A DNA stretch of 64,000 nucleotides from Drosophila miranda (Eukaryota; Arthropoda; Insecta; Diptera; Drosophilidae), in contig NC_046674.1 in assembly GCF_003369915.1 (NCBI RefSeq), positions 20,029,657 to 20,093,656 on the forward strand, in the 5' to 3' direction. A program made the position numbers and the translations under genes. This document shows positions 12,801-24,127 of this stretch, piece by piece (position 1 is the first letter of the stretch; each line of letters begins with the position of its first letter). The notes beneath the pieces were generated by a model, which was not told the DNA's origin, did no database searches, and saw nothing but the letters and a program-made list of their open reading frames with translations.

Positions 12801-15800
12801 GAGTCGCAACAACATGGCGGCCAAACAGAAGACGTTGCTAGAGAAGACCGTCTATCGGTTTGAGCCACTGGTGCAGCATTGCGTAGAGTCCTCGATGGTG
12901 ACCACCAGGCGAATGGTGGAGTTGCAGGTGAGAATTAAAGAGGAAGACTTCTTACAGTTGAAATATTATAATTCTTTTCTCTTCTAGAACGCTGAACGCA
13001 AGCTGCTGATGTGCCACATGAAGGACTACGATGACACCTATACCTACACCAAATGGCTGGAGATTATACGTCGGATGACGCATGAAGGAGCCCCCTGGCA
13101 CTGTGCAGAGCGAGCTGAATGGTAAACTAAGACAAGGCTTTCCTTTAATCACAATCCAATGTAAATTCTATTCTTTTCCAGCTCTTGGGAACTGGACGAC
13201 ACTGAGGGACCATCGCGTGTGCACACCCGGCTGCGTCGCTGCCATTTGGACATTGATCGACGCTTTTTCATGAACGAGTATTGCCCGGGGCAGGGACAGC
13301 GCGAGGATTCAGAGAACTATGTGCGCCCGCTGGACTATCTGATAGCTAGCTATGATCAGCAGCTAAACATATCGCTAAACTCTCAAATTCTGTACAACTT
13401 TGCGGCCAAGTTCCTTCCCGTGGATGGTGAGATCGAGGGGGAGATAATCATCACCGATCTGAAGCTATATTTCCTGGCCACGTACCGATGTCGTTACTTC
13501 AATGTGAACTGTGATATTGCAAACATAACAGAGATCTGGCTGAAGCGGTACCAGCACCAGGAGACCGCCTTTGAGATCCTGCTGGACACCAACAAGTCCC
13601 TGTTCTTCTCGCTGCAGAATGCCGACGACTGGAAGATAATGCGCGATGTATTCTGTGATAAAATAGTAGCCACGCCCGATCAAACAAAAGTCCTCGGCAT
13701 CACGCAGCAGTGGCGTGAGGGACTGCTCACCAACTGGGAATATCTAATGACACTCAATCAAATTGCCGGACGTACTTACAACGATCTCATGCAGTACCCG
13801 GTCTTTCCCTGGGTACTGGCCAACTACAGCTCGGAGATTTTGGATCTACGAGAGACGCAGAACTTTCGACGCCTGGAACGACCCATTGCAGTGCAGCTGG
13901 AGGAGAACGAAAAGCATTATATCAGTAATTACACGGTAAGGATCAGCAGTAGGGAGAATGCTAATAGCTTTAATATAATTGTGGATATTTTCAGTACATT
14001 GACAGCACCAATACCACCATGGGATCACTGATCCTCAAGCCCTACCACTACAGTTCCCATTATTCCAACTCTGGAACAGTGCTCCACTTCCTAGTGCGTG
14101 TGCCGCCCTTTACCAGCTACTTTCTGCGCTATCAGGACAATGATTTCGATCTACCAGATCGCACATTTCATGCTCTAAACACAACCTGGCTACTGGCCAG
14201 CCGCGACAGTCCCACGGATGTGAAGGAGCTCATACCAGAGTTCTTTTGCCTGCCAGAGATGTTTGAGAACTTTGAGCGCTTCAATTTTGGGTGTCGACAA
14301 AATGGCGAACGGGTGGAGGATGTTTCACTGCCACCTTGGTGTCAGCGGGACTCTAGACTGTTTGTTCTCATACATCGACAGGCGTTGGAGTCGGAACTGG
14401 TCAGGAATCAGTTGCATCATTGGATCGACTTGATCTATGGCCACAAACAGAGCGGGGAGAGTGCCGTGGAGGCCATCAATGTCTTTCATCCAGCGGTGAG
14501 TGGGGATAGGCGGCTCTCCAGATGCAGTAATCAAACTAAAAAAATTATATTCGATCTATTCCCAGACCTACGCAGTTTTCCTTGACTCGGAGATCAGTGA
14601 TCCCATTGAAAGGGAGGCGGTCAAGACAATGGTAAAGACCTATGGTCAGATGCCCCGGCAGCTATTCAAGTCCGCGCATCCATCGACCAAGGCGCTGGAC
14701 TATTCGCTGGTGGACAAGCCCATTGTATCCACGGTGCGGGGTCTGCGCTGGGGCGTCTATGTGGGTTCGCCCCAGCTGAAGCCTCCCTCCTGGGCGAACA
14801 TACACAAGATACCCGGCACCGAACATTTGGTGAGCTTCAGCAACACGAATGTGGTGTACGCCTTGCCGGGACGGGCGGCTGTCATGCAGGGAGCCGAACC
14901 GGACACATATAACGTGATCTCCTGGGGCTACGACGATCGCATTGTGAGGATCCAGCCGCTGAACAAACCTCAAGCGAAGCCCAAGAATCTGCTGCACAAT
15001 GGAACCTTCGATGACATCACCGCCTGCGGCTGCGATGTGAACTCCAATCAGCTTTGGTTTGGCCACAAGTCCGGGCGGGTGAGTGTGTACAAGTGTGCCG
15101 GCGGTTTGGACACCCAGCAGCGGGCTACGGCCAAGAGTCGGCAGAGCTATGCGCGAGGCTTTAGCCTGTCATACAACTCTGCTTTCCGCAAGATGACCAA
15201 CAAGGGCATGGGTTTGGTTGGAGCAGAGGAGGCGAGCGGTGGCCTACATGCCACTCATTCGGCTTCATCAGTCAACTCTGCAAGCAATTCCTCTAGCAGC
15301 GATGGCTTGCAACGGGACGGTGCCGACTTGACCTGGCTGGGTCCCACCCTACTGGTGCGGCACACCGACGAGATCACCTGCATAGCCCTGTCCGTGGAGT
15401 TTAAGATTGCTGTGACTGCAGGCCGAGATGGGATTGCTGTTATCTGGGATCTTAATGAGTAGGGTTATCCACCAACAAATCTTCATTAGCCATCCTCTAA
15501 TTATTCGTTTCTTTCAGTTGGAGTTATGTTCGCACGATTGCCCGTCCGGCGGAGATCCACCAGTCGCCCATTACGCATGTGGCCATTAGTCCCACGTTGG
15601 GAGACATTGTCACAGTGCATACGCTGCCCCAGCAGTCCACAGGCAACGCGGATGCACAGCCGCAGGCTGCTGTAGTGAGACCCAATTCTCTGGCTATAGC
15701 CGATGAATGTTTCGAGGTAACGGAAGAGAACCTAGATGACTTTGTCAATGTGAACGTCAATCCTAATGGCAAGTCCATTCTACGCCTGCACTCGGTCAAT

Positions 15801-16165
15801 GCCCGCTATGTGCAGCATCTGGTGCACGAGGATCGCATCCTGGCCGTATGTTACTCGTACATTAAGGAAGGAGTGGGTGTCAATGTGATTGCCACCGCTG
15901 TGGAGGGCGGCTTTGTGCGTTTCTGGTCCAGTTGGAACCTCAGTTTTGTGAGTGAACTAACTACGGGCACATCGCCCATACGAAGGTAAGTTCGGTGTGC
16001 AAGCAAAGGAATGAATTGGTTCACAATTTACTTTTATTTTGCAGCATTAGCTATTCGACACATCAGCATTTGGTGGTGCTGACACGAGAGTCCCACATCC
16101 AGGTGTGGCAATCCGAGGGTCTCTACGGCAATGCTCCCAAGTTTCCACAAATTGTCTACAAATGA
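3808..16165 (+). CDS. mv: mauve: LYST-family BEACH-domain protein, complete, 17 exons, 3572 aa
   Basis: Exons by my splice reading: 3808-3942, 4016-4092, 4153-4333, 4412-4522, 4592-7241, 7941-8720, 8779-9221, 9280-10263, 10321-11904, 11966-12136, 12196-12927, 12988-13121, 13182-13935, 13995-14495, 14566-15458, 15518-15985, 16045-16165. All phases agree and sum to 3573 codons, close to the fly LYST homologue. Order: long helical/ARM-like N-terminus, concanavalin A-like region (about residues 1400-1620), PH-BEACH region (about 2700-2810), BEACH domain (about 2835-3120, with [20 protein letters not shown]), then WD repeats to the C-terminus ending [23 protein letters not shown] proteins restrain lysosome-related organelle size; the human gene underlies Chediak-Higashi syndrome, and fly mauve affects pigment granules and vesicles. 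The ATG at 3808 follows a good Kozak context. Intron 4 uses a GC donor (AAG|GCAAGT at 4522/4523). The 57-nt intron 10264-10320 is in frame and stop-free, so retention would be tolerated. Confidence 0.93.
7242..7940 (+). other. mauve intron 5 (699 nt, the longest in the gene)
   Basis: The donor GGAAG|GTGTGT and acceptor TTTTACAG are good, and splicing gives codon GTG across the junction. The interior has a CAGATAC-type short repeat near 7755-7790 and TCTATCTATCTG near 7691-7702. No second gene is seen inside. Confidence 0.75.
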
Positions 16166-16694
16166 GGAAAGGAAACAAAACAGAGGAAGTATGTAAACAA
16201 ATCAAACACCCAAAAGCATATCAATGACACGACGACACATAAAATACAATACTGAAAAAGCTGCTGAATCAAAGGAAATTTTGAGTGGATCCATTAAATG
16301 TGTGCTTCAATTGGAAATCAATCTTCACTTGGATCCCATCAAGGTCTATACAATATATCAAAAAACACTTAAGATTCTTAGGCATATACATACATATAAT
16401 AGGGTCTCATAGAGCTGTAAAATACATTTTTTTTACGAAAACTTTTATAACATACGCAACAGACACTTTGTATTTTTTGTTCTTCTTGAGCCGCATACTG
16501 ATGCCTGCGCTGCCTTCAAATTGTTGATATTATCAAATAAACTATATAATATTTTGCAAAAAATATTTACTTTCCCGTTTAAGTACAAACCATATATAAT
16601 TCTGATTCACATTGAATCGGTTATACAGAGATGTATAAATGCTAATCACACTATTACTAAATACAATTTTGGTCCTGAAAGGCAACTCCGGGTG
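16166..16694. other. shared 3' flank of convergent mauve and centrobin genes
   Basis: About 530 bp separate the mauve stop from the centrobin stop. A canonical AATAAA at 16536-16541 lies in the mauve direction. No clear AATAAA for centrobin was seen on the minus strand. The short ORFs here have no support. Confidence 0.6.
16536..16541 (+). terminator. mauve poly(A) signal AATAAA
   Basis: Canonical hexamer about 370 nt after the mauve stop codon, in AT-rich DNA with GT/T-rich sequence downstream. It is the only canonical hexamer I saw on the plus strand before the centrobin 3' end. Confidence 0.55.
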
Positions 16695-18996
16695 TCAGCA
16701 CTTCCAGGGCGGGGCCTTGTTGCTGCCGCATCCATTGCGTTTGCTTGGCTTCGAACCCTTTTTGGCGGTTAGGGCCAGGATCTCATCGAGCTTGTCAAAA
16801 TCACTGGGTGACTTGCTAAGGAGCAGCTCAATATATGCCGCCAATTTGTCCATGGGCGACGGAGGATCCCGTTTGCCCACCGAATCCAAATTGTTCTTTT
16901 CTGTGTTGTTGCTACGCTGGGATTTGCTTGTCCTTGGGGTTTCCGGATAGACACGGGCATTATTCAGTTCGGGAGACTCACTGTCCGTGTCACTGGCGGG
17001 CATCAGAGAATTCTGTGTTGGGGAGGTAAGAATGGCCAAGGCCTGCTGCCACTGGGCCTCCATTACACCATGCAGCTTCTCCGCAATGTCAGCGCTGGAA
17101 TGTAAAAAAAAAATGTTCAAATATGAATACCAGTTTTTTTTTTGTCTTTCTTAAGACAAACGTGTACCGCTTGTTCTTGTAGAAACTCAGCTTGAGTTCT
17201 AGTTCATCGATCTTCTTTGACGCATTGCCCAGCTGCAGGCGATAGAGTTCCACCTCCTCGTCATGCTTCTCCTGAATGAGATTCAGCTCTTGGTTATTTT
17301 TCTCGTTGATCATTTCCAGTTGCTTCACAGCACGCTCTGCTATCAGGCGCTCCCGGTCACGTGCCTCACTCTTTAGATTCTCCTCGGATTTGTCCAGTTG
17401 ATTCTGGAACTCCTGCATCTTTTTGGCCACCACATTCTCCATTTGCTGCTGATAGTGTTGCTTCATAGATTTCTGTTGTATCTCTAGCTTTTTCTTAAGG
17501 TTTGTCTGTAATAGAATCGAATATTATTTGATTCTTAATGAAATAGAAGGAAGAACTATCTACCTCAACTTCTGTTAGATTTGCCAACGTCTCTTGCATT
17601 GACTTTCGTTGTGTTTCCAGAGAATCTGCTCGGGATTTCTGCTTTTGATGATAATCTTGAAGCATTTCCTTCTGATGTCTAAGCGTGGTATTCTCCGTCT
17701 CCAGCTCCTCTATGTGTGCTTTAAGCTAAACATGTAGAAAAATACTTTTTAAAAGGTTTGTTTTGGTGGTTTCTTTGCCAAAATTACCTTCTCCTGCTGA
17801 TAGTCTACTTTGGCGAATTTGTCCCTCAGTTTGTTTAGTTCTGCATGGGATAGCTCCTCGGCTCTCTTACTGCCATGGAGTTGCATTTCCAGTTGCTCCA
17901 ACTTTTCATCCCATTCTTTGGCTTCTTGCTGGTGCCTGTCCAGATCTGCCTCCATTTTCTCGTGCCTCTCTTGGAACTTGGTGGCCAAGCCGACTGCCTG
18001 AGCCAGCTCATGCTGCAGAGCTTCCATTTTGCCATGTGAGTCACTCCGTTCTGCCTCCAGCCTGTGTAGAACGTCTCGGAGTTGTTGCACCTCAAAGTTG
18101 AGATTCGCTGCGGCTTGCTCGGCCCTGTTTAGGGCTTCATCTTTGCTACGATCCACCTCCATGGCCACTGAGATGCGCTGCTGATACTCCAGTAGCTGTG
18201 ATTGCAGCGTTTGCACAGTTTTCTCTAGATGATGACGACGCAGCTGCTCCTCTTTCAGAGAGGGGCTGCACAGAAGAGGATTGGGTGTGTTGTTCGCGAT
18301 GACTGTACCCCCCATGCAGCTCTTGCCCCAGAGATCACTTAAGCTGATGAGCTTGTTGTTGTCACTGAGACTACCGCGCGGTAATCTAGCCGCTTCTATG
18401 GATGCCGACGTTGATGTCATCCGAATGCTAGGCAGGGAAGTGGCTGCCGGATGTGCGTCATGCACGACACGAAAGTTTCGCAGGTGCTCATCACTGTGGT
18501 GCTGATGATGGTGAGGCTGTTGCTGCCAGCGATTCGTATTGTTTTCATCCAGGTAATGGTCAATCTCCAGCAGAATGTTATCCTCCCTAAGGCGAGGCCT
18601 TGGCGGTTCCACCGATCCACCCTTGGGTGTGGAATGCACCACGCCATGGAACTCTTTCGGCAGCCTGGTGCCCGCCGTCGTACGCACAGTGTTTGTGGAG
18701 ATTGTGGAAATATCGGATGGCACATCAAAGTGTCCCTTATCGTCGCCATCCAGTTCAATGTTCTGCAGTCGAGCATTTATCTGATTCAGTTCCGATTTCT
18801 TACTGGGTGGAAGAAACTGATATGCTGCTGTCGTGGGTACTGGCGGTGGTGGCATGACAAGTGCATCCGCTGCTGCTGACGCTGCCGCGGCTGTGTCCAT
18901 TTTGACTTCTTGTAGCAAACGCTCGGCGGTCTGGGTGTAGTAGTTGGGCGGTACCAGCAACAACAGATCGGTGTCGTCCGTATCGGTATCACTCAT
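16695..18996 (-). CDS. cnb: centrobin homologue, 4 exons, 702 aa
   Basis: Minus-strand exons 18996-17788, 17725-17564, 17505-17168 and 17094-16695 join in phase. The start is the ATG at 18996-18994 (MSDTDTDDTD); the upstream in-frame TTG at 19014 is not used. After a disordered N-terminus there is a long coiled coil (about residues 250-590). It opens with LEKTVQTLQSQLLEYQQRIS and VDRSKDEALNRAEQ, which match the start of human centrobin's coiled coil, including the R-S/K-KD pattern. Near the end, IAEKLHGVMEAQWQQALAIL matches the conserved C-terminal helix of the human protein. Centrobin marks daughter centrioles and supports centriole assembly; in fly neuroblasts it fixes centrosome asymmetry. 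It is divergent with mu2 copy 1, so the 19.0-19.2 kb region should hold its promoter. Fly Cnb is about 690 aa, so the model looks complete. Confidence 0.82.
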
Positions 18997-19709
18997 GCCT
19001 TGAACATTCTCCAACCAGCCCCAGATGCTCCTAAAGCCCAGACCTGCAGCAGACGCAATTTTTTTGTTGGCTGCTATGGCGACGCGTAAACAATGGAGGT
19101 GACGTTAGTTGTTCGATAAATGCATAGCGGTATTTTCGAATTCTATTCTTAGGAATCAGAAATACCAAAACACATTAACCCATTGCAGGCTGCTCCTAAA
19201 CGGCTCGTACGATTTTTATGTTTTCCTTGGGTATACTCTATTTGGAAAAATTTTACTGTTTGTAATATTATTATATATTATTAGTTTGTATTATAGTTTT
19301 TATCCGGTTGTTGCCCCAGACGAAGGTTGCCATAGCAAAATAATTGCATTTTTGGTACACACAAAAACCTGTTAGTTTGCGGCCAGATATGTTAACATAT
19401 CGCTGGTAAAGGACACCCGGAATTATTAAAAAACCAAATTCAAAGGTGAATGCTGTTTGGAAACTCTACTTAAAGATTCGTCTCCCTCTTTACCTAACAA
19501 CAAATTTTATTGCGATACCTCTCAATAGTTCGGCGCTAAAATTCTTAAAGTTTCATTTTCTTTGGTATTTAAATACCCATGGCCATTAATGGGTTAAACT
19601 ATATAGAAAATGAGAGTCGATATTTAATGCCAGAAATCTCATAACAAACTTCATTTGTGAGTGAGTTCCGAAATTGCGTCTGAAATTTTTTTTTCCCGCG
19701 CAGGGGGAA
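18997..19709. promoter_or_regulatory. divergent centrobin / mu2 intergenic promoter region (unit 1)
   Basis: It separates the centrobin ATG (minus) from the mu2 copy 1 ATG. It holds a GCGGTATTTTCG element (motif 6-like on either strand) near 19127-19138, a nearby TTCGATAA, then a 415 bp MITE-like insert (19179-19593), and finally a pyrimidine-rich tract ending CCCGCGCAG just before the mu2 ATG, which resembles a splice acceptor and may end a 5' UTR intron. The duplicated unit begins at 19050, 54 bp upstream of the centrobin ATG, so nearly all of this region is repeated in every unit. Confidence 0.55.
19175..19597. mobile_element. piggyBac-like MITE upstream of mu2 copy 1
   Basis: A 415 bp segment starts CCCATTGCAGG and ends CATTAATGGG, directly flanked by TTAA on both sides (19175-19178 and 19594-19597). 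TTAA target duplications with CCC...GGG termini are the signature of piggyBac-type elements. The true terminal inverted repeat is short (CCCATT/AATGGG). It contains a 16 bp perfect palindrome GATATGTTAACATATC at 19386-19401. A diverged relative lies at about 61934-62118. No transposase is present. Confidence 0.45.
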
Positions 19710-22700
19710 ATGTTTGATTCCGGGATGGCAGCTGTAAGCTTAAGCATAAACGGGCAGCCGGCCGTCCTTCTACAGCCCGATACTGTTTACCGCATTGGGC
19801 GCAAGGAAGCATATGAGTTCTGTGTCGCCGATGAAGTAAGTACAGCCAAATGTGTAGTTCTTCCCCAAAGATGAAAACATTGCTTTGTTTTAAACTTGTG
19901 CGCCTTAGTCCATGGAGCTGTTGCATGCTTTGGCAATTGTCTATCGAGCGGGTGTCCTTCGCGTGTTTGCGCTGATGGGAAAGGTATTCGTGAATGGCCT
20001 GGAGAACGGCAATGTGGACATCAGCCGAAAGGATGCCATCGATGGAAAGGTAAAGTTACGCTTCGGTAATGTGGCAGCCGAAGCGCAAATAATGGAACCT
20101 ATTCAGGTATGTGTATCCCAGAGTGGCTCAAGGAAATACATAAAAAACATTGACATATTTCAGCACCATGATAGCAGTGGATTCGGCGAATCCCTCAAGG
20201 ACACATCCGTCGATACAACATCAGACAGTCTCGTTATACCAGAAACGGAGGTGCAGTCGGTCAACACAAGTGCTAATACAACGGTTGGTAGCTTTTTTGT
20301 ACCCGAAACCCAAGCTGTGGTCTTTGATAAAGGAGTCTCGAAGGGCGGCAAAGTTTCGCTGGGCGATGACTTCATGATACCCGAGACGCAAGATCTCCTT
20401 AGTACTCCACCAGTTGTTGTCCACAATGAGAAATCCAATTCTATCGATGAAGATGCCTCTGAAATGGGCACGCAGATACGCATTTGCACCCAGGAATTCA
20501 ATAATTTCGATGAGGATGCATTTGATGACTTCGATTCATCTATGATAATGGGAGATTCTGTGACGGCACTATCGCTTCGTCAGCGCATTGAAAACAAAAA
20601 CAAGCAGGGTATGTGGAACCTATTCATATATGTAATTATTATCATTTAGATAATTTTTCCCTCTTAGATGTCGATGAAAAGGACCTGGAACTGAGTGCCT
20701 TAAATTGGTCTGCAACTAATCCAAAATGCACTGTCTTGAATATCACCAAGGCGGGAGAATTGTCTCCTCGGGAACTTGCTTGTATTACACCAGACCTATC
20801 CGGCCAGAATCCATCTCAAAATGCAGGAAATTGTACTCCTGATCTATTTGATTTGATGAATGCTGGTAATGTACTGTCCGAGAGATCCGCCACACCAACG
20901 CTTTGCGGGCTAAAGCAGTTGATTGTGGCCACCATAGAGACACCAACAGCAACTCCTATCGAAGTGGAGGACAAAGAAAATCAGGACTTTATTGTCACTC
21001 CGAGCAAAGAGCCAGCAAGCGAATCTCCCAAAAATGGCAACGAAAATAACGAAACTAATCAGGATTTCATTGCCACTCAGCCGTTTCCCTTTCACTTAAA
21101 GCGCAAGCAAGAAAGATTGCAAGCAACCGAATCTCTTAAAGATCGCCCTGATGGCGAGCTCATAAATCAGGATTTCATAGAAACTCAGCCATTTCCTTCG
21201 AAGCTCAAACAAAATGCCTGGAAAGCAGCCGACTATCCTAAAGACCGCAGCTATGAGGAGGAAACTAATCAAGATTTCATTGCCACTCAGCCGTTCCCCT
21301 TATGGAAGAAGAAAAATAGGAACGCAGCTGAATCAACTGAAGAACACCGCGACAGTGAGGACAATCAAGATTTTATAGCCACGGAGGCATTCCCCTCGAT
21401 AAGCAAGCAAGCAAGTAAGAACACTCCAGAAAATAAAGAGAACATTCCAGTTGAAAAAAATGATACAGAACCCAAAGCTTCTACTTCCAAAGACGCAAAA
21501 AGTAAGATAAGATCATTGCACTTTTAATGTCAGTACAATTTTACTCATTCCCTATTTAATAACAGATTTGAATTCCCGTACATATAATGAAATCATGGAG
21601 ATACTGGACAAAATGGCTGCAGGCCTTCCACAGCCGCCTGATGATCCAAACGAACCTCAAATTAAGTTCGTTGAACCTTCCATTATTATGGATGAAAACT
21701 ATAATGCTAAGGTTAGTTGAACGTATGTACATCCCCGCATGACTTCGTATAACATTTTTCCAACTCTACAGGTTGCCCGTCTAGAATCCATCTATCCGGA
21801 CAGGGACAGCAAGCGGCTTTGGGGTTTACCGAAATTACCCGAAGTCTTGAATAGCCGCATAGCCGGATCGGAGTCACCTCCACGTACTAGTAGGTTTCCA
21901 AGTGTTTTTTCATATGCGCCGGCCTCGCTTAACACGGATCTTAAATGACTGGGAACCAGAGTGTCGTGTCGTGCTGAGTTCCAGAAGAACACGTTTTCGA
22001 CCATTAATATTTTCTTGATCATGCCTGTCTGTCCGTCTCGATGAACGCCTAGATCTCAGAAACACTAAGAGCTAAAGCAGCCGAATTGTGTATCCAAATT
22101 TTGGTTCGCCCGACCGTCTTCCACCCCCACAAAGAACGTAAATCTGTGGCATCTACGATTTTGAAGATACGAGAAAATCGAAAACGTGGAATCATAGAGA
22201 ATGGCCAGTTCTAGCAGTTTGCCAAATCTGGATCAGTGGCTACGCTAATCCTTCTCTCTTTCTCACTCTTAGCCGTGCAGCGAGATGTTATGCTGGTGTG
22301 GGTGTAAGAAATGAGAGAGAGAGAGAGACATATGTATGTAGCGGAATAATAAGCAGTTGCAGAAAAATATTTTTCTCGCTATGTTTTTTCCATCTCTTAT
22401 GACAAGTGCCAGCCAAGAGATCGCGGATCGATCCCATCCCTCCGCGCGCTAAACAAAAATTCGTCCCTTTAAGTCATCGGCTCCGATGCCTTTGCAAATA
22501 ATTTTTGCAAATATTACAACGATAAATATTCATTTAAAATGAAACCTTCTTAAGCGAGGCCTTTGTGTAAATGAAAATAATCAAGAATTAATGCAACAAT
22601 CCTTACCAACAGCAAGAAACGCATGTCAACGACGCCTTTCAGACGAATCACCCAGAATTGAGCCCAGAAAACGGCCAGCGGCTGCAGAAAACTCACCCGA

Positions 22701-23922
22701 ACGTAAGGTTTTGGAGTTTATGATCTTCAACCTGCTGAATTATCGTTTTCTTGCAGCTAAAAATAAGATCAGCCGTCTACCTTTGAATTCGTTCATTGAA
22801 GAAGATGATAAAAAGGCAGCTGACAAGGAGAGTACGCCGGAATTGGTGGTCAGTAACACACAGCTCGATTCTGCTTCGCATTCCAAAGTAAAGAAGACAA
22901 CCGGACCCCAAAAAGAGGAACAGGCATCTGACATGGAAAGTTCACCGGAATTGGTGGTCAAGGTGCGGCCGGGTAGATCAAAGAGGTCGACTAGCACACA
23001 GCTCGATTCTGCTTCACATTCCAAAGTAAAGAAGAAAATTGAACCCAAAATAGAGGAACAGACAGCTGACAAGGAAAGTTCATATTCCAAAGTAAAGAAG
23101 ACAGTCGAACCCAAACAAGAGAAACAGGATGTTCCAGATGCACCACGCAGTCGATTAAGAAACGCAAAAACAATCGACAAGATTCAGGAAAAGGCAGCCA
23201 AAATTGGGAATACACCCGAAGAAGGAGTCGTTGAAAAGATAGCAAGCAAGCGAGTAGGAAGACCTAGAAAGATCAAAACACCAACATCAACACCGCAGGA
23301 CACCATACAGAGTAAGATAAAGAAGGAGAACCCACCAGAGAAAGAAAATGCGAATACTAGTTCAGTGGCAAAACGGAGGGTGGGCAGACCTAGGAAGTCC
23401 CAAAAACCAACAGAAGATAAACCAGAACTAAAAGTGAGAAGAAGTGAGACATCATCTACAACAGATAAGATCACTACGAGGAACACGTCCGAGGAGAAAG
23501 CTAAAGGAGAACCACAATCCAAAGCTGCTGAAACTCGAGAATTTCGGGAACTTGCTTGTATTACACCAGACCTATCCGGCCAAAATCCATCTCAAAATGC
23601 AGGAAATTGTACTCCTGATCTATTTGATTTGATGAATGCTGGTAATGTACTGTCCGCAAAAACAATCGACAAGATTCAGGAAAAGGCAGCCAAAATTGGG
23701 AATACACCCGAAGAAGGAGTCGTTGAAAAGATAGCAAGCAAGCGAGTAGGAAGACCTAGAAAGATCAAAACACCAACATCAACACCGCAGGACACCATAC
23801 AGAGTAAGATAAAGAAGGAGAACGCACCAGAGAAAGAAAATGCGAATACTAGTGCAGTGGCAAAACGGAGGGTGGGCAGACCTAGGAAGTCCCAAAAACC
23901 AACAAATAACAACAACAAATAA
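19710..23922 (+). CDS. mu2: truncated mu2 paralogue, copy 1 (FHA + AT-hooks, no BRCT), 1040 aa
   Basis: Exons 19710-19835, 19909-20106, 20164-20608, 20668-21501, 21566-21711, 21772-21889, 22613-22702 and 22757-23922 keep one open frame. The N-terminal FHA domain spans about residues 20-105 (VYRIGRKEAYEFCVADE ... KVFVNGLENG). Exon 4 has NQDFI repeats with three TQPF motifs, and exon 8 has four GRPRK AT-hooks. MU2 is the fly MDC1-like adaptor that binds phosphorylated H2Av through C-terminal BRCTs. Here exon 8 ends at a premature TAA (23920-23922) created where copy 4 reads on. The region holding the copy 4 donor is deleted, and exons 10-12 are absent. Exon 8 contains an extra composite module: an exon 4-type ELACITPDLSGQ block followed by a second AT-hook block. 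The gene could make a BRCT-less protein ended by the AATAAA at 24090; whether it is expressed is unknown. Confidence 0.82.
21890..22612 (+). mobile_element. mu2 intron 6 with INE-1/ISY-like dispersed repeat (copy 1)
   Basis: Intron 6 is 723 nt against 54-64 nt for most other mu2 introns. Its interior (about 21960-22480) contains GCCTGTCTGTCCGTC, GAACGCCTAGATCTCAGA and a CTGTGGCATCTACGATTTTG stretch that resemble INE-1/ISY-type Helitron-derived elements abundant in Drosophila, plus a GA-dinucleotide run whose length differs between units. Splice sites are ACTA|GTAGGT and TTACCAACAG. Family naming is from memory of the consensus style, not from a search. Confidence 0.45.
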
Positions 23923-24089
23923 ACCAGAACTAAAAGTGAGAAGAAGTGAGACATCATCTACAACAGATAAGATCACTACGAGGAACACGTCAGAGGAGAA
24001 AGCTAAAGGAGGACCAAAATCCAAAGCTGCAGAAACTTGAGAATTGGTCAAAAAAGAGCAAGGGTGTTCTCCCGTTTTCCACTTTGAAG

Positions 24090-24095
24090 AATAAA
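24090..24095 (+). terminator. poly(A) signal likely used by mu2 copy 1
   Basis: AATAAA lies 168 nt after the premature stop. In copy 4 the same hexamer (57926-57931) is inside intron 8. In copies 1-3 the upstream donor is deleted, so this signal becomes the natural 3' end. Equivalent sites: 35635-35640 and 47210-47215. Confidence 0.45.
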
Positions 24096-24127
24096 TATTT
24101 TTGAGCCCTTGTGGAACCTGTATATAT

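Noticed and set aside
18997..19014. Centrobin start at 19014
   Set aside because: The codon there is TTG; the first ATG in frame is at 18996 and opens the conserved MSDTDTDD sequence.
20613..21527. A 304-codon ORF (and 468-codon versions at 31668 and 43246) as stand-alone genes
   Set aside because: Their first 18 codons come from intron 3 read-through and the last few from intron 4; the real unit is mu2 exon 4.
22300..22335. GA-dinucleotide run in intron 6 as a functional GAGA element
   Set aside because: It lies inside a dispersed repeat and its length changes between units, as expected of a microsatellite.
22955..23522. Long minus-strand ORFs opposite mu2 exon 8 and opposite the I element (repeated in every unit)
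   Set aside because: They are shadows of biased codons in the plus-strand AT-hook region and ORF1/ORF2. They are hydrophobic by complement effect and lack motifs.
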